Shown: positions 26,727-35,522 of the stretch, piece after piece
How positions within the stretch are numbered: the first letter of the stretch is position 1
Layout: each line of letters opens with the position of its first letter
DNA from: CAVXAE01 sp044225565
GTDB taxonomy: Bacteria; Pseudomonadota; Gammaproteobacteria; Steroidobacterales; Steroidobacteraceae
Reading direction: 5' to 3'
Length of the DNA stretch: 53,877 bases
NCBI GenBank assembly: GCA_044225565.1
Contig: JBGAIL010000005.1
Location: forward strand, 1 to 53,877
Position numbers and translations under genes: made by a program
Notes under the pieces: model-generated
Database searches by the model: none
What the model saw: the letters and a program-made list of their open reading frames with translations, nothing else
What the model was told of the DNA's origin: nothing

Positions 26727-28585
26727 TTCCCGGCTTGCGCCCCGAAGAGGCCGAGCACCAGGTGGGAGGGGGCGTCCGCGGAGCGGAAAATCGTCTGCGT
26801 CGCCTGGCGATATTGCGACTCCTGCGCGCGGTAGATGTCGGTGAACACCTGTGGATTGCGGTCGAGCAGCGGGAAGAGCGAGCTCGACACCTGCACCATG
26901 AGGCGGTGGCCCTTGCGGAAGGTGTGGAACAGATCCCAGATGTCGAAGCTCACCGGCGTCACCTCTCCCGGCACCATGGGCTTCGGTCTGGAGAGATCCT
27001 CCCGATACCTGCCGCGCATCCCCTGCACGCCCAGCAGCAGCTGGTAGCCACCCATTCCCTGCGGCGCATCGTCCGGATAGACGTCGATGAGCTTCACGTA
27101 CCAGTCCGAGTCCGTCCCCGTCGTGGCCACGAACAGGTTCACCCGCGTCGGGCCGGCGATGGTCAGCTCACGCTCGAGCGGCCCCGTCTGATAGCTCAGC
27201 ACGTCCGCACGGGTGTATGCGAATCGCTGGTCCTCGAGCAGGTACTGGCCCTCGATGGGGACTTTCACGGAGTTGGGCACGGGCCGGGCGGGATCGCTGA
27301 GATAGCGATCGCTCGCTGCGCCGCCGGACGCCTGCGGCCTCTCGAACGAGAGCGCGCCGCCGGCCTGCAGATACAGGCTCGTGGGCTTCAGGCCCCTGGG
27401 AGGCCATCGATCGAATTCATGCCACTGGTTGCCGCCGGTCTCGAAGGCCACCGCCTCGGCCGGCGCCCAGCGCCCCCTGCCCTTCAGGTGATGCTCGAAG
27501 AAAGGGAACACCATCTGCTGCTGGTAATACGCCGCCGTGTTGGAGGCCAGCTCCATCGGCCCGATGCGCGAGACGTCCGGCTCGAACCAGGCGCCGTGCG
27601 TCCAGGGTCCCAGCAGCATCGTGCTGGCGTTCTTCGGGTTCTGCCGCTCGATCGCCTGATAGGCGGCCACTGCGCCGTACGGATCGGAGTGGTCGAAGTA
27701 CCCCATCACGTTGAGCACCGGAACCTTGATGCCGTGCAGATTCCGCCCGAGATTGCGCGCCTGCCAGAACCCGTCGTAGTCCGGGTGCTCCATGAGGTCC
27801 TTCCACAGCTTCTGCATCGGTCGATCGCCGAAGCACTTCGCGTGCAGCTGCTCGATGGAGCCTGCACGCAGGAAGAATTCGTATGCCCACAGGTGCGCGC
27901 AGGGATGCTGGTAGTCTCCGGTGCGGTCGCTGCGGAATGCGCCCAGCCCCAGCGCGCCCGTGTACAGAGCGCCGTTGAAGTGGTAGTCGTCGGCGATGAA
28001 CGAATCGGTGGTCGGCGATGAGGGTGAGACCGCCTTCAGCGCCGGATGCGAGTCCACGAGCGCCATCAGTGCGAACCACGCCGGGTTCGAGTGGCCCCAT
28101 TGCCCCACGCGCCCACTGTGGCCGCGGACGTTGCGGATCAGCCATTCGATGGTGTCGTAGTTGTCCGTGGTCTCATCGGCGACCGTTTTCGAGCGACGGT
28201 CCTCGCGCATCGGGCGCAGCTCGTCGTACTCGCCCTCGGACTCGTACTTCCCGCGCACGTCCTGGAACACGAAGATGTACCCCGAGCGCAGCAACAGCGG
28301 GCTCGGGGCCATCTCCTGCACTTGACGGAACGTGCCCGGCCCATAGGGCCCGGCCGAATAGATCGTCCGCTCGAGCAGCAGCGGGTAACGCTGCGATCTG
28401 TCCTTGGGGCTGTAGACGACGGTGTGCAGCTTCACGCCGTCGCGCATCGGAATCCTGTACTCGGCCTTCTCGTAATGCGCGGCCACGTCGAAAGACTCGG
28501 CGGATGCGGCCCGGGCCTCGAGTGAGAGCCCCGTGACCAGCAGCATCGCGAATGATGCGCACCACTGCGCGACTCCCTGCCTCAA
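26723..28585 (-). CDS. CocE/NonD-family (X-Pro dipeptidyl-peptidase-like) alpha/beta hydrolase
   Basis: Exported serine hydrolase of about 620 residues. The nucleophile is S166 in GQWGHSNPAW, with the CocE blocks IPMRDGVKLHTVVY, FVFQDVRGKYESEG and DTIEWLI. A C-terminal jelly-roll domain is typical of X-Pro dipeptidyl-peptidase C-terminal regions. I place the start at TTG 28585. It overlaps the TBDT stop (TTGA), mirrors the ATGA overlaps of the rest of the operon, and gives a complete signal peptide. The ATG at 28546 is an alternative inside the leader. It probably hydrolyses an ester or a Pro-containing peptide imported through the TBDT. Confidence 0.88.
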   Translation of the reverse strand: MRQGVAQWCASFAMLLVTGLSLEARAASAESFDVAAHYEKAEYRIPMRDGVKLHTVVYSPKDRSQRYPLLLERTIYSAGPYGPGTFRQVQEMAPSPLLLRSGYIFVFQDVRGKYESEGEYDELRPMREDRRSKTVADETTDNYDTIEWLIRNVRGHSGRVGQWGHSNPAWFALMALVDSHPALKAVSPSSPTTDSFIADDYHFNGALYTGALGLGAFRSDRTGDYQHPCAHLWAYEFFLRAGSIEQLHAKCFGDRPMQKLWKDLMEHPDYDGFWQARNLGRNLHGIKVPVLNVMGYFDHSDPYGAVAAYQAIERQNPKNASTMLLGPWTHGAWFEPDVSRIGPMELASNTAAYYQQQMVFPFFEHHLKGRGRWAPAEAVAFETGGNQWHEFDRWPPRGLKPTSLYLQAGGALSFERPQASGGAASDRYLSDPARPVPNSVKVPIEGQYLLEDQRFAYTRADVLSYQTGPLERELTIAGPTRVNLFVATTGTDSDWYVKLIDVYPDDAPQGMGGYQLLLGVQGMRGRYREDLSRPKPMVPGEVTPVSFDIWDLFHTFRKGHRLMVQVSSSLFPLLDRNPQVFTDIYRAQESQYRQATQTIFRSADAPSHLVLGLFGAQAGK

Positions 28586-31149
28586 CGTGAACCCCCACCG
28601 AACCTGTAAGACACTTTCGCGATGACCCGCCGCGGGGGATTGAACTCCACCGCCCCGGTCAGCCACTGGAACGTCGTGGCGCGGTATTTCTCGTCGAGCA
28701 CGTTCGTGCCGATGAGGTCGAAGCGCCACGCTTCGCGCTCATAGAACACGCGCAGATCCACCTCGGTGAAGTCCGAGAACAGTTGCGGATAGACGAGCCC
28801 GCCCGGCACCAGGTCCTGGAACTCGGGGCGATCCTTGTAGACCACGCCGGCGCCGAACCCGAGCCCGCGCAGCGTCCCGCCCTGGAGCGTGTAGCTGGTG
28901 AAGACCGAGAGGCCGAACTTGGGCGCGAGGAAGGAGGTGATGCCCTTCAGATCGCCTTCCGTGTACTCAGCTTTCATCTTCGCCGCGGACACGTAGAGAT
29001 CCCAGCCCGGGAGCAGCCGGCCCTGCAGGTCGGCCTCCACGCCGCGGGAGCGCTCCTCCCCGAGCGGCAGCTGGAATCCCGGATGAGCGGGGTCCGAGGA
29101 GAGCACGTTGGTCTTGGCCGTATCGAAATAGGCCGCCGACCAGAACACGCGCTTGTCGAACAGCTCGCCCTTGAATCCCCCTTCGATGGTCTCGCCTTCG
29201 TCCGGGCCGAGCTCACGGCCGTCGAATGCGCGCGCATCGCGCGGGAAGAAGGTCTGGCCCCAGGTGACGTAAGCATTGACGTCGGGAGTGATGGCGTAGG
29301 TCGCTCCGGCCTGGAACGTCGTCTTGCTGGTCTTCAATCCGGGCTCGCGCGGCGGCAGCGGCGCTTCGTGCTCCGCGGGGCCGCAGCACGTGAAAGCACT
29401 CCGGTAGGCGCTGTGCGAATAGCGCGCTCCGAGGCTTACCATCAACTTGTCCGTCGGGTGCGCCATCAGCTGCGCGGTGAGGCCGTAGAGATCCGTGCGG
29501 TCGTTGTTGCGGAAGATCAGCCCGGTGTCGCCGTAGATGCCGCCCGGATAGAAGTCCCGGATGGATTGCGGCTCCGGGATCAGCGAATAGTCCGGGTTCG
29601 TGACGATGTTGAATCCCGTATCCGCGCCGGAGACGTTCGCATAGCCCCAGTTGTTCAGGATGTTGTAGATGATGGAATAGTCGGCGCCGAAGAACAGCGT
29701 GTGGCGCCGGCCGAAGGCCTCCACGTCGCCGAACAGGTTGACTTCCGCCGAGTACAGCGGATCGCGGGTATCGTCCGAATAGATGGTGACGTCGGTGGAG
29801 CCATCCGGCGGCAGCACGGAATAGCCTCCGATGTAGGCCTTCTTCACGAGCCCCGAGACCTGGCTGTACTGCAGGTTGCTCCGCAGCATCCAGTCGTTCT
29901 GGAAGGTGTGCTCGAGGTAGGTGCGCGCGAAGATCGCTTCGCGGTCCGAGCGGGCCCAGGCGGCGGAGCCGAAGCGGTCCCGCGGAACGTCTGCCCACTG
30001 GTAGTTGGAAGCGATGCCGTAGGCGGCTGCGTCGTTCGGATCGCCGACGAACTGCACCGGCACGCCATCGTGCGGGGTGTAGTCGAACTTCTGGTAGTCG
30101 AGCTGCAGCAGCACCGAGGTGTTCTCGCCGAGCTGGTATTTCAGGCTGGGCGCGAACACCCACTGCTTGCGGTAGTCGATGTCGAGATAGGAATCCTCGT
30201 GGCTGTAGGCGCCCACCAGGCGGAACGTCAGCCGGTCATCGGCGGTCACCGATCCGTAGACGTCGAAGTCGCCGCGGTAGTAGCCCCACTGCCCGCCCTC
30301 GAACGAGGCCGATCCTCCGAAGCCCGGCATCGGCTTCTTGGACACGGCATTCAGCGTGCCCGACACCGAGCTCTGCCCGTACATCGTGGAGACGGCGCCT
30401 TTCACCATCTCCAGGCGCTCGTAGGGCGCGAAATCCAGCTGGATGCGGCCGAGGACGCGGAAGCCGTCCACCTTGAAGGCCTCGGTGAAATCCGTGCTGA
30501 AGCCGCGGAAGTAGCTCCAGGCGAAGCCGCTGCCGGAGAAGCTCGCGTGACCGCCCGCATCGAGCTTGTACATGCCGTTGAAGTCGGTGACGCTCGCGAA
30601 ATCGAGCATGTCGCGGGTGATGATCTTCACCGCCTGCGGCGTGTCCTTCACGGACATCGGCATCTTGTTCGCGCTCTCGAGGCGGTCGTAGTTGAAGTTG
30701 CGGCCGAGCACCACGACTTCCTCGAGCCGCTCCGCGGATTGCTCCTGCGCCTCGGGAGCCGACTGGGCGAGGCGGATGGCGCCTCCGTGCCCGAAGGCCG
30801 AGGCAGAGCCGTCCCTTTCGCCCGATCCCGGGCCGCGAATCGTCACGGTGCGCGCATTGACGAACTCATACGAGTAGCGGGTTCCCGCCAGCAGCTTCTC
30901 GAGTCCCTCACGGGGCGTGGAATAGCCGACCAGCTCCGTCGCGACGGCGCGGGGATCGATGGCTTCGGCGGGAAAGATGAGTTGCAGCCCGGTGCGCTCG
31001 GCGAACGCCTTCAGCGCCTGCTCAGGCGGCTGCGTGCGGATATCGAAGCTGATGGCCGCGTTCGATTGCGCAGGCACACCACAGGCGCCACCCAGCATGA
31101 GGATGGCCGACACGGCCGACGCGACGGAACGGTTTCTCGCTGTTTTCAT
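28582..31149 (-). CDS. FecA-type TonB-dependent receptor with STN domain
   Basis: Outer-membrane signalling transporter of 855 residues. A signal peptide is followed by an STN secretin/TonB N-terminal domain (FDIRTQPPEQALKAFAERTG), then the TonB box LEEVVVLG, a plug and a barrel ending in SYRFGGGSR. STN domains pass a ligand-bound signal to a FecR anti-sigma factor, and fecI-fecR lie divergently 159 bases away. Segments such as FGRRHTLFFGADY match the receptor at 35599, so the two are paralogs. The ATG at 31149 follows GGGGAGT. The antisense open frame on the other strand is a shadow. Confidence 0.94.
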   Translation of the reverse strand: MKTARNRSVASAVSAILMLGGACGVPAQSNAAISFDIRTQPPEQALKAFAERTGLQLIFPAEAIDPRAVATELVGYSTPREGLEKLLAGTRYSYEFVNARTVTIRGPGSGERDGSASAFGHGGAIRLAQSAPEAQEQSAERLEEVVVLGRNFNYDRLESANKMPMSVKDTPQAVKIITRDMLDFASVTDFNGMYKLDAGGHASFSGSGFAWSYFRGFSTDFTEAFKVDGFRVLGRIQLDFAPYERLEMVKGAVSTMYGQSSVSGTLNAVSKKPMPGFGGSASFEGGQWGYYRGDFDVYGSVTADDRLTFRLVGAYSHEDSYLDIDYRKQWVFAPSLKYQLGENTSVLLQLDYQKFDYTPHDGVPVQFVGDPNDAAAYGIASNYQWADVPRDRFGSAAWARSDREAIFARTYLEHTFQNDWMLRSNLQYSQVSGLVKKAYIGGYSVLPPDGSTDVTIYSDDTRDPLYSAEVNLFGDVEAFGRRHTLFFGADYSIIYNILNNWGYANVSGADTGFNIVTNPDYSLIPEPQSIRDFYPGGIYGDTGLIFRNNDRTDLYGLTAQLMAHPTDKLMVSLGARYSHSAYRSAFTCCGPAEHEAPLPPREPGLKTSKTTFQAGATYAITPDVNAYVTWGQTFFPRDARAFDGRELGPDEGETIEGGFKGELFDKRVFWSAAYFDTAKTNVLSSDPAHPGFQLPLGEERSRGVEADLQGRLLPGWDLYVSAAKMKAEYTEGDLKGITSFLAPKFGLSVFTSYTLQGGTLRGLGFGAGVVYKDRPEFQDLVPGGLVYPQLFSDFTEVDLRVFYEREAWRFDLIGTNVLDEKYRATTFQWLTGAVEFNPPRRVIAKVSYRFGGGSR

Positions 31150-31214
31150 CTCGGACTCCCCGCGGGCGCACGATGTGCCCGATCCGAGTGATAAAGTGGC
31201 CGGGCGCGGGAAAT

Positions 31215-31242
31215 GTGGGTAGTCGGCGCCGGAACTACCCAC
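31215..31242. promoter_or_regulatory. Inverted repeat between divergent TBDT and fecI
   Basis: GTGGGTAGT (31215-31223) and ACTACCCAC (31234-31242) form a perfect 9-base-arm dyad around a 10-base GC-rich centre. Flanking A and T runs extend it with one mismatch. It lies almost midway between the TBDT and fecI start codons, so one bound protein could control both. LuxR/NarL-type regulators often bind such dyads, but the binder is unknown. Confidence 0.55.
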
Positions 31243-31307
31243 TTTTCGCGCCACGACGCACTCATATAGACGGGCCATTTCGCGCAAGGCCCAGGCATGG
31301 CAACACA

Positions 31308-31835
31308 GTGAAGGCTGGCACCTCCGTCGAGTCGCGGGCATCGGCCGTCGATGCGTTCTCCCGGTACGACCGGGAGCTGCATCGTTTCCTGGTCCGCCGT
31401 CTCGGCAGCACCCGGGATGCAGCCGACGTGGCGCAGGAAGTCTATCTGCGCCTCACGCGCCTCGAGGACCTGAGCAGCGTGCGCGACCCCCGCGCCTACC
31501 TTTACGGAGTGGCCACTCACGTCGTGCTCGAGTACCGCGCGCGAGCGCAGCGGGATCCGGTCACTTTCGATTCGGACACGGTCGAGAACGTCTCGCGGGA
31601 CGCCGCATATGCTGCTCCGGACACGCTCGCCGAACGCCTGGACACGCAGCGGCGGCTGGAACGCGCGCTCTCGAGCCTGGCACCCACCCACCTCGCCGTT
31701 CTCGTGCTGCACAAGCGCGATGGGCTCTCCTATGAGGAGGTGGCCGGGAAGCTGGGATTGTCCGTGCACACGGTGCACAAGTACGTCATCCAGGCGAAGG
31801 CCCAGGTGAGACTGGCATGGAGCAATGGAGAATGA
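31308..31835 (+). CDS. fecI: FecI-type ECF sigma factor
   Basis: ECF sigma-70 of 175 residues. Region 2 contains ELHRFLVRRLGSTRDAADV and EVYLRL, and region 4 contains LAVLVLHKRDGLSYEEVAGKLG followed by VHTVHKYV. The start GTG at 31308 is chosen because upstream codons are unlike sigma region 1 and an ATG at 31296 is out of frame and quickly stopped. It overlaps or abuts fecR and is divergent from an STN receptor, the classic FecIRA surface-signalling arrangement. Likely target: the divergent receptor operon. Confidence 0.9.
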   Translation: MKAGTSVESRASAVDAFSRYDRELHRFLVRRLGSTRDAADVAQEVYLRLTRLEDLSSVRDPRAYLYGVATHVVLEYRARAQRDPVTFDSDTVENVSRDAAYAAPDTLAERLDTQRRLERALSSLAPTHLAVLVLHKRDGLSYEEVAGKLGLSVHTVHKYVIQAKAQVRLAWSNGE

Positions 31836-31839
31836 GCCC

Positions 31840-32940
31840 ATGAGCACGACATCGCAGGACCGCGAATCGTCGCGCCTCGCCGAGCAGGCCGCCAAATGGG
31901 TGGCGCAGCTCGGGCACATGGATGCGGCGCAGCGCGAGGCCTTCGCCCGGTGGATCACGGAATCCCGCCGGAACGTCGAAGCCTTCCTGTTCGCCACTGC
32001 GATCGAGCGGGTGCTGGAGAGCCCGGACGCCTTCCGTTCCATCGACATCGAAGAGATGCTGCAGCGTGCGCGCACGAACGTGGTACCGATGGCACCTTCG
32101 GCGTCGCGTGAGACCCCGAAAGCCGGCAATCCCGCCTCCACCGGCGCGGGAGCCCATGGCAAATGGCGCTGGGCTGCGGGCCTGGCGGCTCTCGCCGTCA
32201 CGGCATCGGCGTGGTGGGCCTTCGGCGTACGCGGCGCGGACACGATCACCACCGGCATCGGCGAGCAGCGCACGGTACGGCTCTCGGATGGCTCATTGCT
32301 GCAACTCAACACGAACTCGCGCGTCCGCGTCGCTTTCACGCGGCAGGGACGCGATGTGAACCTGATGTACGGCGAAGCGCTGTTCACCGCGGAGCGCGAC
32401 CCTGGACGTCCCTTCCGGGTGCATGCCGGCGGCACGGTCGTGCAGGCCATCGGCACCCGCTTCAATGTCTATCATCGGCAGGACGGGACCACGGTCGCCG
32501 TTCTCGAAGGTCTGGTGCAGATCTCTCCCGACGCGCGCAATGAAAGCATGCGAAGCGATGCTGCACGGAGCGCGCCATCCAGGCCGCGGGCAAGCCTGCC
32601 GTTGCGCCTCGCGGCCGGCCATCAAGCTCAGCTCGCCGAAACCGGTCGCGTGGTGAGGCTCGAAGCCGTCGATGCGTCGCGCACGATGGCCTGGCGCGAG
32701 CGGCGGTTGATGTTCGACAAGGACACGCTGGGCGACATCGCGGAGCAGTTCAACCGCTACAACGCCTCCCCCAGCATCGAGGTGCAGGGCGAAGGAGCCG
32801 CGAACAGGCGCTATACCGGCGTTTTCGACGCGGACGACCCCTCTTCGCTGCTGGAGTACCTCTCGCGGGATCCGAGCCTCACCATCGAGCGGCGGGAGCA
32901 GCAGATCGTGATCCGCGACTCGGGCGCAATTCAGCACTGA
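31840..32940 (+). CDS. fecR: FecR-type anti-sigma factor / signal transducer
   Basis: Single-pass membrane regulator. The cytoplasmic N-terminal part has WVAQLGHMDAAQREAFARWI. One membrane helix lies at about residues 110-130. The periplasmic FecR domain has TGIGEQRTVRLSDGSLLQLN and later AGHQAQLAE. It binds the sigma factor and senses the STN domain of the receptor. The ATG at 31840 follows GGAGAATGAG; an in-frame ATG at 31825 overlapping fecI is the alternative. A hairpin follows 10 bases after the stop. Confidence 0.9.
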   Translation: MSTTSQDRESSRLAEQAAKWVAQLGHMDAAQREAFARWITESRRNVEAFLFATAIERVLESPDAFRSIDIEEMLQRARTNVVPMAPSASRETPKAGNPASTGAGAHGKWRWAAGLAALAVTASAWWAFGVRGADTITTGIGEQRTVRLSDGSLLQLNTNSRVRVAFTRQGRDVNLMYGEALFTAERDPGRPFRVHAGGTVVQAIGTRFNVYHRQDGTTVAVLEGLVQISPDARNESMRSDAARSAPSRPRASLPLRLAAGHQAQLAETGRVVRLEAVDASRTMAWRERRLMFDKDTLGDIAEQFNRYNASPSIEVQGEGAANRRYTGVFDADDPSSLLEYLSRDPSLTIERREQQIVIRDSGAIQH

Positions 32941-32950
32941 ACGCGGCGCA

Positions 32951-32967
32951 GCCCACATCGTGTGGGC
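32951..32967 (+). terminator. Hairpin after fecR
   Basis: GCCCACA-TCG-TGTGGGC forms a perfect 7-base stem with a 3-base loop, 10 bases after the fecR stop and in the gap before a convergent gene. There is no run of T after it, so it is at best a weak intrinsic terminator, or an RNA-stabilising end. Confidence 0.45.
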
Positions 32968-33017
32968 CGTCGCGGGCTCCGCGGCGGACGACCAGCCGGC
33001 AGAGCCCGCGCACCGGC

Positions 33018-33776
33018 TCATTTGAGCTCGGCGATCCTCACGTTGCGGTACATCAGCCACTCGCCGCTCTCGCTGAGGTCCTGCAGGCCGATGTGGCCCT
33101 TGAGCGGCCGCTTCGAGCCCGGCGTGGCATCCAGCAGCTCCTGGCCTTCGCCGTGCTTCTTGGCGGGCCTGGTGAGCGTGGCGAGGTCCACGTCCTGCAC
33201 CAGTTTCTGATTGAGCCACACCTTCACCTTCGAGCCGCGCATCTCGACGCGGTAGTGGTTCCACTCTCCCTGCCGATAGGCGAGCTCCTTCGCGCCGGAC
33301 ACCAGGTAGAGCGCGCCCGAGAGCTGCTCGTTGGTGGCGTTCGGGAAATAGGAGCGCTCGAAGCGCTCGTCCGTGATCTGCAGCTCGATCCCGTTGTACG
33401 CCGGGTCCCCGTAGAGCGGCGTGCGCAGCGCCACACCGCCGTTGCCGGTGGCGCCCCCGTTCCTGAACTTGAAATCGAGCTCCAGGATGAAGTCCGAATA
33501 TTCCTTCTCGCTCAGCAGCCAGGTGCCGATCCACCGGTCGCCGGAGTTGGAGGTCGCGTAGCGGCCGGTGCCGTGCAGCACGCCGTCCCCGTCCACCTCC
33601 CAGGCGACGTTCCACTTCGGCGGCTCGCTGATCTCGGCCCAGTTGCGCACCACCCAGCCGTCCGTGACGATCCCGCGAGTGGTGAACAGTTGCTGGAATT
33701 GCGGTTCGGCCGCGGTGGCTACCGCACCCGACATCGCAGCAGCCAGAAGTACATTGCGCGTGACGGTCTTGATCAT
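33018..33776 (-). CDS. DUF1080 (3-keto-disaccharide hydrolase-like, LamG-fold) secreted protein
   Basis: Secreted 252-residue protein. After a signal peptide (ending ATAAE) comes a beta-sandwich DUF1080 domain with WEVDGDGVLHGTGRYATS, FILELDFKFRNGG, NGGVALR and NGIELQITDERF. DUF1080 proteins act on glycosidic or keto-sugar substrates. It stands alone between two fecIR loci and is not part of either operon. A perfect LacI-type operator lies 36 bases upstream of the start, which fits sugar control. Confidence 0.88.
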   Translation of the reverse strand: MIKTVTRNVLLAAAMSGAVATAAEPQFQQLFTTRGIVTDGWVVRNWAEISEPPKWNVAWEVDGDGVLHGTGRYATSNSGDRWIGTWLLSEKEYSDFILELDFKFRNGGATGNGGVALRTPLYGDPAYNGIELQITDERFERSYFPNATNEQLSGALYLVSGAKELAYRQGEWNHYRVEMRGSKVKVWLNQKLVQDVDLATLTRPAKKHGEGQELLDATPGSKRPLKGHIGLQDLSESGEWLMYRNVRIAELK

Positions 33777-33811
33777 CGTCGTGATTCCTCGTGAAAGCCG
33801 GCAGTGGACTA

Positions 33812-33827
33812 ATGTAACCGGTTACAT
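33812..33827. promoter_or_regulatory. LacI/GalR-type operator
   Basis: ATGTAACCGGTTACAT is a perfect 16-base palindrome with central CCGG, typical of LacI/GalR/GntR-type repressor operators. It lies 36 bases upstream of the DUF1080 start, so it most likely controls that gene. No LacI-family gene is in the window. Confidence 0.7.
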
Positions 33828-33877
33828 GGCCACATTCCATCCTTTCCGGCGTACCTGTCGCGGCCGGTCGGCGCCGG

Positions 33878-33908
33878 CCGTTCCGCCCGGGCAGCCTCGG
33901 ACGTCTTA
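33878..33908 (+). promoter_or_regulatory. ECF-type promoter of fecI (33929)
   Basis: GCCGTTCCGC (33877-33886), 15 bases, CGTCTTA (33902-33908). The same elements with identical spacing recur before the TBDT at 35599. CGTC-type -10 elements are common for ECF sigma factors. The start codon is 21 bases downstream. Part of the spacer (GCCTCG) is also shared. Read as an autoregulated promoter of the adjacent sigma factor, by comparison of the two sites only. Confidence 0.6.
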
Positions 33909-33928
33909 TCCTAAGATCGAGTGCCGCC

Positions 33929-34501
33929 ATGCCCACCGGAAGCCCCAGATTCCCGCAACCTCCCGCCCCGGACCATCCCGGCGCGGCGAACGCGCATTCG
34001 CAGCGCATCGACCAGATCTTCCGCGAGCACAATCAAAGCCTGTTGCGCTTCCTCGCAGGAAGGCTGCCGTCCGAGCAGGACGCGCGGGAAGTCGCCCAGG
34101 AGGCCTATGTAAGGCTGTTGCAGCTCGACAAGCCCGAGGGCGTGAGCTTCCTCAAGGCCTTTCTCTTCAAGACCGCCGCCAACCTCGCGATCGACCGCGT
34201 CCGGCGCCGCCGCACCGTCGATGAGCGGGAGCACTTCTTCTTCGATCTCGAGCTGCAGCCCTCGCCCGAATCGGCGCTGTCGCAGGCGCAGGAGCTCGCG
34301 ATCACCATCGAGGCGCTCGGTGAGCTGCCCGCCCACCACCGCACCGCCTTTCTCCTCAGCCGCATCGACGGCCTGAGCACCCTGGAGATCGCGCAACGGC
34401 TCGGCATCACCGATCGGGCCGTGCGCAAGTATCTCGTGCGGGCGCTGTTGCATCTGCAACAGAAATTCAAACGGGCCGTGAATCCCGGGACGGAGCCATG
34501 A
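33929..34501 (+). CDS. fecI: FecI-type ECF sigma factor (second locus)
   Basis: ECF sigma-70 of 190 residues. Region 2 holds NQSLLRFLAGRLPSEQDAREV and EAYVRLLQL. Region 4 holds HRTAFLLSRIDGLSTLEIAQRL followed by VRKYLVRALLHLQ. The Pro-rich first 20 residues are probably untranslated or flexible. It overlaps fecR by four bases (ATGA). The STN receptor gene follows fecR. A promoter like that before the receptor lies just upstream, which suggests the sigma factor transcribes both. Confidence 0.92.
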   Translation: MPTGSPRFPQPPAPDHPGAANAHSQRIDQIFREHNQSLLRFLAGRLPSEQDAREVAQEAYVRLLQLDKPEGVSFLKAFLFKTAANLAIDRVRRRRTVDEREHFFFDLELQPSPESALSQAQELAITIEALGELPAHHRTAFLLSRIDGLSTLEIAQRLGITDRAVRKYLVRALLHLQQKFKRAVNPGTEP

Positions 34502-35517
34502 GCGATCGAGGCGCATTCGACGACGACGGAATCTCCGCGCAGGCCGCCGACTGGATCGTGCGGCTGAACGATGCCACCGCCACCGAGGCCGATTTCATCG
34601 AGTGGCAGGCCTGGCTCGGCGAGCGTCCCGAGCACGCGCAGGCCTTTCACGAGCTGCAGGAAGCGTGGCGTCGCTCCGCCGTGCTCGCACAGGCATCGCC
34701 GGACCGCCTCCGTCCGTTGCGTGGTGGAGAAGGAGCCGCGTCGGCCGCAGAGCTGCGTCCACTGCGCCGGTCCGCGTTGCTGAGATGGGCCGCGGCGGCA
34801 GCGCTCGCTGCCGTCACGACGGGCGTCGCGATGTTCGCCTGGCACGGCAATTCAAATACCATACGGACGGCCACCGCGGAGATGCGCTCATTGCGGTTGC
34901 CGGATGGCTCCCGGGCCGCGCTGGGCCCGGAAACCCACCTGCAGATCGTCTTTTCGGAACAGCGACGCTCCGTGCGCATGACGGGCGGCGAGGCGTACTT
35001 CGAGGTGGCCCGCGATGCGCAGCGGCCGTTTTCGGTGGACACGCCAGCCGGCCAGGTGCGGGCGCTGGGCACCGCCTTCTCCGTCAACCTGAGCGGAAAG
35101 CGCATGGCCGTCGTCGTGACGGACGGCTCGGTGCAGATCGAACCGCAGCTCACCACGTCGGATACAGCTCCTCAGGGTGAACTCACGCCGGTGACGATCG
35201 GCGCCGGACAGCGATTCGTGAAGGATGGCGCCGTGGCGAAGGCGGACCGCCCCGCTTCCGCGGCGAGCGCCGTCTCATGGCGCGAAGGACGGCTCCAGTA
35301 CGAAGGCGAGCCGCTGCGCGTGGTGGTCGCGGACATCAATCGTTACTCGCCCACGAAGCTGCGCATCGCCGATGCGGATACCGGGGAGTTGCGCTATACG
35401 GGCACCGTGTTCCCGGACTCGCTCGATGTCTGGCTTTCCTCCATCGAGGGCGTCTTTCCGTTGCACGTGCAGGAGAAGGGAGGCGAGCGCGTGATCGTCG
35501 GCAGCAGCACCCGCTGA
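34498..35517 (+). CDS. fecR: FecR-type anti-sigma factor (second locus)
   Basis: Membrane regulator of 339 residues. The N-terminal DUF4880-like part contains AADWIVRLNDA and WLGERPEHAQAFHEL. A single helix lies near residues 95-115. The FecR domain (TAEMRSLRLPDGSRAALGP, GGEAYFEVARD, PAGQVRALGTAFSV) and a C-terminal STN-contacting region follow. It overlaps the sigma gene by four bases and precedes the receptor gene by 81 bases, in which lies the second CGTCTTA promoter. Confidence 0.92.
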   Translation: MSDRGAFDDDGISAQAADWIVRLNDATATEADFIEWQAWLGERPEHAQAFHELQEAWRRSAVLAQASPDRLRPLRGGEGAASAAELRPLRRSALLRWAAAAALAAVTTGVAMFAWHGNSNTIRTATAEMRSLRLPDGSRAALGPETHLQIVFSEQRRSVRMTGGEAYFEVARDAQRPFSVDTPAGQVRALGTAFSVNLSGKRMAVVVTDGSVQIEPQLTTSDTAPQGELTPVTIGAGQRFVKDGAVAKADRPASAASAVSWREGRLQYEGEPLRVVVADINRYSPTKLRIADADTGELRYTGTVFPDSLDVWLSSIEGVFPLHVQEKGGERVIVGSSTR

Positions 35518-35522
35518 GCGCG

